Below are positions 1-5,963 of a stretch of DNA of 6,006 nucleotides, piece by piece; the stretch's first letter is position 1; the number at the start of each line of letters is the position of its first letter. The DNA comes from Candidatus Brocadiaceae bacterium. GTDB lineage: Bacteria; Planctomycetota; Brocadiia; Brocadiales; Bathyanammoxibiaceae. The translations under genes were made by a program, and so were the position numbers. The stretch spans positions 1-6,006 of the forward strand of contig JASEHG010000127.1 of NCBI GenBank assembly GCA_030018855.1, written 5' to 3'. The notes under the pieces are model-generated. The model did no database searches and was not told the origin of the DNA. It was given only the letters and a program-made list of their open reading frames with translations.

Positions 1-948
1 GGCGGACTGGCCCTTTAGGAATCTCTCTATCTCTTCACATTGGGGCCTTATTGCGGCCGCTGATTTCTGCAGTGCCTTTAGTTCCTCCGGGGTCAGTGGC
101 AGCGAGGTTATCCCCTCCATCCCCCTGCGGCCGAGTTTAACTGGCACACCGATAAATATGTCCCTTATCCCATATTCCCCCTGGCAGAAGGCGGTGCATG
201 GGAGTATCTCCTTCTTGTCTTTCAGGATGGCCTCCGCCATCTTTGCTATGGCGGCGGAGGGGGCATAAAAGGTACTGCCGGTCTTCAGGAGTTCCAGTAT
301 CTCCTGTCCACCCTTTCTGGTACGTTCAATGATGGCGTCAAGCCTCTCTTTAGGGATTAACTCTGACACAGGTACCCCTGCCACGGTGGTAAGGCTTGGT
401 ACTGCCACCATGGTCTCGCCATGGCTTCCTAAGACCATGGCCTGGATATTTTCTGCAGAGATACCAAGTTCCATGGCTACAAAGGTGCGTAGGCGGGCGG
501 AGTCCAAGATGCCTGCCATCCCTATAACCCTCTCCCTGGGGAATCCACTCGCCTTGTAGGCAAGATAGGCCATGGCGTCCAGAGGGTTAGTGACCATGAT
601 TATGATTGTCTCTGGGGCTACCCTTACTACCTCCACGACAATCTTCTTCACGACCTCTGCATTAGTTAAAAGGAGTTCCTCCCTTGTCATCCCCGGCCTT
701 CTGGGGAAGCCAGCCGTTATTATGGTAATATAAGAGTCTTTTACATCCTCAAAGTTATCAGTACCCAATACCTTTATGCCGTAGCCGCACACAGGCCCAG
801 CCTCAACCATATCCAGGGCCTTGCCTCTGGCAATCCCGGCATAGGCGTCCAGGAGCACTATCTCTTCTCCCAGTTCTTTTTCTGCCAACCTGTGGGCGGT
901 GGTGCCGCCTACGTTGCCAGCCCCGATTATGGTTATCTTTGTCCTCAT
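1..948 (-). CDS. mdh: Malate dehydrogenase, LDH-like NAD-dependent type (3' end cut by window edge)
   Basis: Interconverts malate and oxaloacetate with NAD in the cytoplasm (TCA cycle). My translation from the ATG at 948..946 gives 316 residues with no stop before the edge; family members are usually about 305-320 residues, so only a few codons should be missing. Visible motifs: Rossmann GAGNVG at residues 9-14, the acidic D34 after the second strand that favours NAD over NADP, the active-site loop FPRRPGMTR with R83 and R89 (an Arg at the first position marks malate rather than lactate specificity), N121 in VTNPLD, D149 and R152 in LDSAR, and catalytic H176. One oddity is that the motif after the catalytic His reads HGE where HGD is usual. 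The start overlaps the aconitase stop as ATGA (948..945), which implies translational coupling. No terminator can be seen because the gene leaves the window. Confidence 0.95.
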   Translation of the reverse strand, partial: MRTKITIIGAGNVGGTTAHRLAEKELGEEIVLLDAYAGIARGKALDMVEAGPVCGYGIKVLGTDNFEDVKDSYITIITAGFPRRPGMTREELLLTNAEVVKKIVVEVVRVAPETIIIMVTNPLDAMAYLAYKASGFPRERVIGMAGILDSARLRTFVAMELGISAENIQAMVLGSHGETMVAVPSLTTVAGVPVSELIPKERLDAIIERTRKGGQEILELLKTGSTFYAPSAAIAKMAEAILKDKKEILPCTAFCQGEYGIRDIFIGVPVKLGRRGMEGITSLPLTPEELKALQKSAAAIRPQCEEIERFLKGQSA

Positions 949-2903
949 GGCTTTCGGTTCCCCGCGCTTACAAGTCTTCTGCCAGTCTCTACTTGATGAT
1001 TCAGTAAACCGCCCGCCAGTATGATTGCGGCCTCTCTGGGGGTGAGTTGCGGATTTACCAGGATTTCCTTCCGTTTCGTCACATTCGTAACAGTAAGGCC
1101 CTTCCCCGCCTTTATGGCTTCCCTTAGTCCCTTGAGCCTCAGGCGGTCTCCCTGGTCTATCTGGTCGTAGGAGGCCTCCCCTTCCAGGACAAGGGGGAGG
1201 ATCCCCGCATTGATGAGATTAACCCTGTGTATCCTTGCGAAGGACTTAGCCAGGACGGCCTTTACCCCCAGGTGCATGGGCGCAAGGGCGGCGTGTTCCC
1301 TGCTGGAGCCCTGGCCGTAATTGGTCCCTGCCAGGATGAAGCCGCCTTTTTTCTCCCTGGCCCTGTTCACGAAATCCGGGTCAACGTATTCAAAGGTAAA
1401 ACGTGAGATTGCAGGTATATTGGAACGGAAGGCCAGTACCTTTGTCCCGGCAGGTAAGACGTCGTCCGTGCTGACGTTGTCCTTTAGTTTTATCAGTACC
1501 TCCCCCTCAAGGGTGTCTTCTATAGGTCCTCTTTTTGGTATCTCTTTTATGTTGGGTCCCCTGATAATTTCTACCTTAGACGGGTCAACGGCTGGAGGAA
1601 CTATGAGTTTGTCATCTATAATGGCCCTGTGGAGGGGTTTAACCTTTACGGGTTTCCCCAACTCCCTGGGGTCGGTTATAACCCCGGTAAGGGCAGAGGC
1701 GGCGGCAGTCTCTGCGCTGGCCAGATAGACCTGGGCATCGGGGGTACCGCTCCTGCCACGGAAGTTGCGATTAAACGTCCTTAAGGATACGCCCCCTGAG
1801 GGGGGTGCCTGGCCCATACCTATACATGGGCCGCAGGCAGGCTCTAATACCCTGGCCCCAGCCCTGATGAGGTCCTCCAGTGCCCCTTCTCTGGCTATAT
1901 TCTCCAGCACCTGCCTGGAACCCGGGCTTATAGTAACGCTCACCTCGGGAGGGATGGTCTTCCCCTTTAAAATCTTTGCTACCACCATTAAATCACTATA
2001 AGAGGAGTTGGTACAACTGCCTATGCATATCTGGCTTAGTCTGGTCCCGGCCACTTCCTTCACGGTACGGACGTTATCGGGGCTGTGCGGGAGGGCGATA
2101 AGGGGCTCAAGGCTGTCTAGATTAACTTCTAGCTCCTCCTCGTACTGGGCATCCTTATCCGGACCCTGCTCAACCCAGTCCTTCTCCCTGTGCTGTGTCT
2201 TTAGGAATTGACGGGAGACCTCATCGCTGGGGAATATGGATGTAGTGGCCCCCAGTTCTGCCCCCATGTTGGTAATGGTGGAACGTTCAGGGACACTCAG
2301 GCCTCTTATACCCGGCCCGCCGTACTCAAATATCTTTCCCACCCCGCCCTTGACAGTAAGCTGTTGGAGGAGGTGGAGGATGACGTCTTTGGCGGAGACC
2401 CAGGGCCTGAGGTGTCCTAGTAATTTCACCAGGACTATCCTGGGGGCAGTTAGAAAGAAGGGAGAACCAGACATGGCCACCGCCACGTCTAATCCCCCCG
2501 CCCCAATGGCAATCATGCCCAGACCACCGCACGTGGGCGTGTGGCTGTCCGAGCCCAACAGGGTCTGGCCCGGGACGGCAAAACGTTCCAGGTGTACCTG
2601 GTGGCATATACCATTGCCTGGCTTGGAATAGTATATCCCGTATCTTGCGGCTACTGTCTGGAGGTAGAGGTGGTCGTCGCTGTTCTCAAGGCTGGTCTGG
2701 AGGGTGTTATGGTCCACATAGCTCACGGAGAGCTTAGTCTTTACCCTGGGGATGCCGATGGACTCAAACTGGAGGTAGACCATTGTACCCGTGGCATCCT
2801 GTGTCAGGGTCTGGTCAATGGAGATACCTATCTCTGACCCTGTTTTTAGCTCCCCTGAGACTAGGTGGGCCTGAAGTATCTTCTGTACCAGGTTTTTACC
2901 CAT
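945..2903 (-). CDS. Aconitate hydratase, Aquifex-type single-chain (4Fe-4S)
   Basis: Isomerises citrate and isocitrate through cis-aconitate in the cytoplasm. The 652-residue protein matches the length of the compact aconitase family (TIGR01342, 'Aquifex type') rather than the roughly 890-residue AcnA or AcnB. Residues below use the ATG at 2903..2901. Substrate-site motifs IDQTLTQDATGT (about 29-40) and SDSHTPTCGG (118-127) are present. The cluster ligands are C297 in IGSCTNSS plus C357 and C360 in ACGPCIGMG. The C-terminal swivel domain carries YGQGSSREHAAL, with S533, S534 and R535 matching the catalytic Ser/Arg stretch of mitochondrial aconitase. The frame stays open upstream to an ATG at 2993, but that would add 30 residues encoded by the intergenic palindrome; MGKNLVQKIL at 2903 is the family-like N-terminus. 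The Shine-Dalgarno match there is poor (only AGG, one base before ATG). Transcription may come from the cytochrome promoter or an unseen one. acnA or homoaconitase are possible labels, but full aconitase motifs make hydratase the best call. Confidence 0.95.
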   Translation of the reverse strand: MGKNLVQKILQAHLVSGELKTGSEIGISIDQTLTQDATGTMVYLQFESIGIPRVKTKLSVSYVDHNTLQTSLENSDDHLYLQTVAARYGIYYSKPGNGICHQVHLERFAVPGQTLLGSDSHTPTCGGLGMIAIGAGGLDVAVAMSGSPFFLTAPRIVLVKLLGHLRPWVSAKDVILHLLQQLTVKGGVGKIFEYGGPGIRGLSVPERSTITNMGAELGATTSIFPSDEVSRQFLKTQHREKDWVEQGPDKDAQYEEELEVNLDSLEPLIALPHSPDNVRTVKEVAGTRLSQICIGSCTNSSYSDLMVVAKILKGKTIPPEVSVTISPGSRQVLENIAREGALEDLIRAGARVLEPACGPCIGMGQAPPSGGVSLRTFNRNFRGRSGTPDAQVYLASAETAAASALTGVITDPRELGKPVKVKPLHRAIIDDKLIVPPAVDPSKVEIIRGPNIKEIPKRGPIEDTLEGEVLIKLKDNVSTDDVLPAGTKVLAFRSNIPAISRFTFEYVDPDFVNRAREKKGGFILAGTNYGQGSSREHAALAPMHLGVKAVLAKSFARIHRVNLINAGILPLVLEGEASYDQIDQGDRLRLKGLREAIKAGKGLTVTNVTKRKEILVNPQLTPREAAIILAGGLLNHQVETGRRLVSAGNRKP

Positions 2904-2911
2904 ACCTAAAT

Positions 2912-3019
2912 CAGGGGTTAGGGGACAGGGGGCAGGAGTTGTGGGATGTGGATTGCGGATTTTGGATTTGAAAATTCGCAATCCACATCCCATTTCTGGC
3001 CCCTAATCCCTGACCCCTG
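2912..3019. repeat. Large imperfect palindrome in the cytochrome-aconitase spacer
   Basis: The core has arms at 2943-2963 and 2971-2991, 21 bases each, differing at one position (G2958 opposite T2976, which would be a G-U pair in plus-strand RNA), around a 7-base loop. Outside it, a G-rich left flank (2912-2938, with runs such as CAGGGGTTAGGGGACAGGGG) is loosely complementary to a C-rich right flank (2996-3019), extending the structure to about 108 bases. It fills nearly the whole spacer. No T-tract follows the stem on the minus strand, so it is not a classic intrinsic terminator. It looks like a REP- or MITE-like intergenic element, though only one full copy is in the window. It could form a hairpin in the cytochrome-aconitase transcript and affect mRNA stability or read-through; that is inference. 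Confidence 0.75.
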
Positions 3020-3028
3020 GTCCCTGTT

Positions 3029-4219
3029 TTATATACCCTTGAGGGCCTCAGGGAGTTTATAGTGCTCAAAGTTATGGGTCTTTTCTGACCCATGACAGGT
3101 CTGGCAACTGGGTGCCTTTCCGGTCTTGGCCCTTAGCTCGGAGTAGAACCTGCCGTGCAGGGAGGTCTCCTTCATGTCTAACTGGGAATGGTCTGGCCCG
3201 CCGATATGGCACTTCTCACAGGCCTTGGACTCCTGGGCCTGGGCCTTGGAGAAGGTATGGCCCATGTGGCAGGCGTAGCAGTCTACTCCTGATTGGTCCC
3301 AGGGCCTAATCTGACTGAAACGGTGACAGTCTTTACAGAGGTACATGCTCAGTTCTTTGGTAGTTACCGTCGTGTGGGGTAGTTGGGCTACCGTGCGACC
3401 TGTCGCATGTTTGGTCTGAGCAAACTCTCCATAGGCCTTTTCATGACAAGGGGAACAGGTGTTGGCTGGTACCTGTCCGCGTCTCTCTTTGATAACCGTG
3501 TGGTCGTTGCCGTGGCAGGCATCACAGGTAACGCCCTTTTGGGCATGGAGTCCATTGGTCCACTCCTTCACCACTTGAGGTGTAACGTTTTTGTGACAGC
3601 CCAGACACTCTACGTCCTTAAAAGTGCCTACAGGTTCTATCTTCTCCTGCGGATGGGCCTTCTTCATCTCTGTATAGGCCTTAAAGAGGTCCCCAGGCAT
3701 GTGGGGGTGCACCAGTCCTGCATGACACTCAGTGCACCAGAGCACCTTGAAGATACCTTCGGACAGCTTTTTGGTGCTCTTGGCTACTGCAGGTAGGTGG
3801 GTGGGGTCTTTGGTGTACTCCTTCTTAGAGTGGCAGTTGACACAATTAATATTTACGGTCGGGACGCTGTCGTCGGCAATCTCTATAACACGCCCGTCGG
3901 TAAACGTGCCTTTAAGGTGTTCCTTGGTGTCATGGAGTCCGTCACTGAGCTTGGCGTGCAGGAAGCCTCCTATCCCAGGGCCTACGTGACAGGCGTGGCA
4001 GTTGTGGACGTGTTCGTTGTGGTGGGGTGAGGCCTTAAACGAGCTGTAGTGGATGTCCATCTCGTGGCACAGGGTGCCACAGAACTCAGGGGTCTCCGAA
4101 TAGTGATACATCTGAAGGTTGACAATAATAAATACCAGCAGGAATATGCCAAGGCCGATACCAGCCGTCCTTTTATTTTGCTGTGCCCACTCTATCCAGC
4201 GCAAAAGGCTCTCTATCAT
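3029..4219 (-). CDS. Membrane-anchored undecahaem cytochrome c: NapC/NrfH-like module fused to HAO-like module
   Basis: Predicted electron carrier or reductase facing the periplasm, 396 residues. A short cytoplasmic N-terminus is followed by one membrane helix (about 19-38) that appears uncleaved. Eleven haem sites: one CX3CH (C47, C51, H52, with M54 following as in the NrfH CHxM ligand pattern) and ten CXXCH starting at C74, C126, C162, C205, C232, C255, C295, C314, C334 and C372. Hemes 1-4 with CHACHVGPG, CVNCHS and CTECHAGLVH follow the NapC/NirT/NrfH quinol-dehydrogenase layout. From residue 205 the pattern matches HAO hemes 1-7: EW..GLHA after the first, GVTCDACHG, CSPCH..EF..TKHA, a close CKDCH/CYACH pair, HTFSKAQ, GGPDH, SLHG and a final CQTCH...THN. 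The protein ends 20 residues after the last haem, so HAO haem 8 and the region of its cross-linking tyrosine are absent. Likely role is passing quinol electrons to a nitrogen-compound reductase site or partner. The ATG at 4219 has a strong AGGAGG seven bases upstream. Multihaem identity is certain; the fusion assignment rests on motif reading. Confidence 0.93.
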   Translation of the reverse strand: MIESLLRWIEWAQQNKRTAGIGLGIFLLVFIIVNLQMYHYSETPEFCGTLCHEMDIHYSSFKASPHHNEHVHNCHACHVGPGIGGFLHAKLSDGLHDTKEHLKGTFTDGRVIEIADDSVPTVNINCVNCHSKKEYTKDPTHLPAVAKSTKKLSEGIFKVLWCTECHAGLVHPHMPGDLFKAYTEMKKAHPQEKIEPVGTFKDVECLGCHKNVTPQVVKEWTNGLHAQKGVTCDACHGNDHTVIKERRGQVPANTCSPCHEKAYGEFAQTKHATGRTVAQLPHTTVTTKELSMYLCKDCHRFSQIRPWDQSGVDCYACHMGHTFSKAQAQESKACEKCHIGGPDHSQLDMKETSLHGRFYSELRAKTGKAPSCQTCHGSEKTHNFEHYKLPEALKGI

Positions 4220-4226
4220 TAAGAAC

Positions 4227-4232
4227 CCTCCT
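4227..4232 (-). promoter_or_regulatory. Ribosome binding site of the cytochrome gene
   Basis: On the minus strand AGGAGG lies seven bases before the ATG at 4219..4217, a near-ideal spacing. It fixes the start of the cytochrome and keeps the membrane anchor in the product. Confidence 0.85.
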
Positions 4233-4253
4233 CTCGTCCGCCCAAGAGGGTCA

Positions 4254-4268
4254 TCCGCCTGAGGCGGA
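4254..4268. repeat. GC-rich 15-bp palindrome in the cytochrome leader
   Basis: TCCGCCTGAGGCGGA is a perfect palindrome of 7-base arms around a single G. It sits about 20 bases upstream of the cytochrome ribosome binding site, inside the predicted 5' untranslated region. A one-base centre is too tight for an RNA hairpin without opening inner pairs, so a dimeric-protein operator or a dispersed repeat unit are both possible. No regulator can be named. Confidence 0.5.
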
Positions 4269-4333
4269 GTGGCCCGGGGCAGACTTGTCTCCTCTCTTCT
4301 ACCCAGTTTTTCCCGTAATCAAAAAGTCTGAAA

Positions 4334-4362
4334 AGTTTACCATAATAGCCTCTTGTCTTCAA
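4334..4362 (-). promoter_or_regulatory. Candidate sigma70-type promoter for the cytochrome gene
   Basis: On the minus strand, TTGAAG (4362..4357) and TAAACT (4339..4334) are separated by 17 bases, and the -10 is preceded by TGG, an extended -10 pattern. Transcription would start near 4327 and leave a leader of roughly 105 bases containing the 4254-4268 palindrome. The region is AT-rich compared with its surroundings. This is a consensus match only. Confidence 0.4.
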
Positions 4363-4379
4363 GTCCTTTTACTGGACTT
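4361..4379. repeat. Short inverted repeat beside the leftward promoter
   Basis: AAGTCC (4361-4366) and GGACTT (4374-4379) are perfect complements around seven bases. The site overlaps the -35 of the candidate leftward promoter, a position where a bound repressor or activator could act. Six-base arms may occur by chance, so this is weak. Confidence 0.25.
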
Positions 4380-4418
4380 CATGTAAGGGGGGGAAATCTG
4401 TCCCTACAGCATGACAGG

Positions 4419-4446
4419 TTGATTTCTGGGGTTAATGTGCTAAAAT
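4419..4446 (+). promoter_or_regulatory. Candidate sigma70-type promoter for the SUMF1-domain gene
   Basis: TTGATT (4419-4424) and TAAAAT (4441-4446) are 16 bases apart, and the -10 is preceded by TGC, giving an extended -10 element. Start of transcription is expected near 4453, upstream of both possible start codons of the rightward gene. The downstream stretch to 4466 is strongly AT-rich. Consensus match only. Confidence 0.45.
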
Positions 4447-4506
4447 AAAAATTTTAGATATTTTATAGAGGACGTACAGTCCCTTTGCTTCGCACGGACA
4501 AACTTT

Positions 4507-4513
4507 GGAGGAG
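4507..4513 (+). promoter_or_regulatory. Ribosome binding site deciding the GTG start at 4521
   Basis: GGAGGAG lies seven bases before the in-frame GTG at 4521. The alternative TTG at 4485 has only AGAGGA (4467-4472) at a distance of 12 bases. This favours the GTG start. Confidence 0.7.
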
Positions 4514-4520
4514 TAGACTG

Positions 4521-5936
4521 GTGAGGTTATTCTTGGCTCTAGTCATTATTGGTATCATGACGTGTTTAGGACTGATACAAGCAGAGGTCTCTGGTCTCGT
4601 CAAGGCCAGGAGGTGCCCGGAGTGCGGCCAGATATACATGGAGGACACCGGCTTCTGCGGCAAGGACGGTAAATCGCTTGTAGAGGTAGACGTGGAGATG
4701 GTCTGTCCGGATTGTGGAGAAAAGGGGCAGCCGGGGGAGAAATTCTGCCGTCGTCACGGAAAATCACTAATACCACAATTATCGGAGGTAAACGAAACCA
4801 TCCCTGAAGGGCTTACCGAAGAACAGGCAAAGGAGCTGGCCAAGAAGTTTATTGAAAAGGGGGATAAGCTCAGGGAGGAGGCCCAGTTTGAAGAGGCCCT
4901 GGAGGAGTATAAAAAGGCGGAAAAGGCCTATCCCAACCTCCCCAATCTACAATACAGTCTGGGGGGTGTGTACTGGCAACTCGGCAATAAAAAGGAGGCC
5001 CTGAGGCATCTGGATAAGTGCCTGGGCCTCATCCCTCCGAATCATAAGGAGCGGGAGGGCATAGAACGGTACGTTGCCGCACTGGAGAAGGCAGAAATTG
5101 GTCTGAAGCCATGGGAGAAGGAAAAGCGGTTCCAGGAGAGGGAGGAAGAAAGGGCCAGGGTGATGAAAGAGGCCCTGGAGAAGAATAGGGCGAAGTGGAC
5201 GGAGATGGTGCCCATCCCAGCGGGGAATTTCACTATGGGGGCAGACCCCTACGAGACAATAAGCCAGAATGCCAGGGTGGAAGAGACCCCGCAAAGGGAG
5301 GTCTACCTGGACGCCTACTATATTGACAAATACGAGGTTACCAATGCCCTTTACTGGGAGTTCCTGGATTACATAAGAAGGAGTGGTGACCACAGCAAAT
5401 GCTGTCCGGATGAACCAAAGAATAAGGACCATTATCCTGAGAAGTGGTATGAGGACAGATATTTTGACCACCCTGACTATGCGGTCATACGCATAGACTG
5501 GTACGATGCCTATGCCTTTGCGGCCTGGGCGGGGAGGCGACTGCCCACCGAGGCGGAGTGGGAAAAGGCGGCACGGGGTACGGATGGGAGGCGTTTCCCC
5601 TGGGGAGACGTCTTTAGCGCCAGCAGGGTAAACTGGGGGGCTGCGGGGAGCTTATCCGTGGGAAGTTATGAGCCAGGTAACAGCATCTATGGGTGCAATG
5701 ACATGGCGGGAGGGGTAATGGAGTGGTGCAGTGACTGGTTTGACCGCTATTACTACAAGACTGCCCCCAACAGTAACCCTAAAGGTCCGGAGGCCCCCAC
5801 CGGTACGCGTGCCATAAGGGGAGGCTCCCTATTCGCAAATTCCGCTTATCTCCTGCGTTGCTCAAAAAGGTCCATGGGGAGAGCGGAGGAGAGGAACAAG
5901 GCCGTGGGATTCCGCTGTGCCGCAGATGCTAAATAG
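4521..5936 (+). CDS. Exported zinc-ribbon/TPR/SUMF1 (FGE-sulfatase fold) protein
   Basis: Function not known. With the GTG start the protein has 471 residues; a TTG at 4485 would add 12 basic residues without altering the rest. Order of parts: a hydrophobic signal sequence (1-21, likely cleaved after LIQA); two zinc-ribbon-like motifs, CPEC...FCGKDG (C32, C35, C46, D49) and CPDC...FCRRHG (C62, C65, C76, H79); a TPR-like helical region (about 108-174); a highly charged helix (about 188-225); and a SUMF1 domain (about 228-468) with IPAGNFTMGAD, DKYEVTN, RRLPTEAEWEKAARG, FPWGD, NDMAGGVMEWCSDW, RGGS and VGFRCA. In aerobic formylglycine-generating enzymes two copper-binding Cys lie just after GGS; here the matching positions are Ala and Leu, so sulfatase activation is unlikely. 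The gene is divergent from the cytochrome, so a shared control region is possible, but no functional link is shown. A sensor, scaffold or ligand-binding role for the SUMF1 fold is a guess. Confidence 0.9.
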   Translation: MRLFLALVIIGIMTCLGLIQAEVSGLVKARRCPECGQIYMEDTGFCGKDGKSLVEVDVEMVCPDCGEKGQPGEKFCRRHGKSLIPQLSEVNETIPEGLTEEQAKELAKKFIEKGDKLREEAQFEEALEEYKKAEKAYPNLPNLQYSLGGVYWQLGNKKEALRHLDKCLGLIPPNHKEREGIERYVAALEKAEIGLKPWEKEKRFQEREEERARVMKEALEKNRAKWTEMVPIPAGNFTMGADPYETISQNARVEETPQREVYLDAYYIDKYEVTNALYWEFLDYIRRSGDHSKCCPDEPKNKDHYPEKWYEDRYFDHPDYAVIRIDWYDAYAFAAWAGRRLPTEAEWEKAARGTDGRRFPWGDVFSASRVNWGAAGSLSVGSYEPGNSIYGCNDMAGGVMEWCSDWFDRYYYKTAPNSNPKGPEAPTGTRAIRGGSLFANSAYLLRCSKRSMGRAEERNKAVGFRCAADAK

Positions 5937-5963
5937 GCCCACCGCAGGGGTCAATTAGGGACA

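Larger units (their letters stand above)
4220..4520. other. Divergent intergenic region between cytochrome and SUMF1-domain genes
   Basis: About 300 bases separate two genes transcribed away from each other. The left part (4220-4300) is GC-rich and holds the cytochrome ribosome binding site and the 15-bp palindrome; the right part (4310-4475) is AT-rich and holds back-to-back promoter candidates and a small inverted repeat. I see no convincing small gene, tRNA or recognised riboswitch in it. Confidence 0.6.

Noticed and set aside
2326..2607. A 93-residue minus-strand frame inside aconitase
   Set aside because: It lies entirely within the well-supported aconitase gene in another frame, with Pro/Gly/Arg-rich low-complexity content and no family motifs.
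2943..2991. Palindrome core as an intrinsic terminator of the cytochrome gene
   Set aside because: The stem is strong but no T-tract follows on the minus strand; the sequence after it is C-rich.
3383..4030. Plus-strand frames opposite the cytochrome gene
   Set aside because: The minus strand carries regularly spaced haem motifs over this stretch, and the plus-strand products show no motif or convincing start site.
3029..4219. Cytochrome as an MtrA/DmsE-type decahaem or an NrfA nitrite reductase
   Set aside because: It has a membrane anchor with NapC-like first four hemes and HAO-like flanking residues in the rest; no CXXCK site typical of many NrfA proteins is present.
4521..4590. Lipoprotein signal at the Cys in IMTC of the SUMF1-domain protein
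   Set aside because: The residues before Cys (Ile-Met-Thr) do not fit a lipobox, and a better signal peptidase I site (LIQA) follows.
4947..5471. A 174-residue minus-strand frame opposite the SUMF1-domain gene
   Set aside because: The opposite strand has signal, TPR and SUMF1 motifs throughout; this frame shows no recognisable domain and is an antisense shadow.
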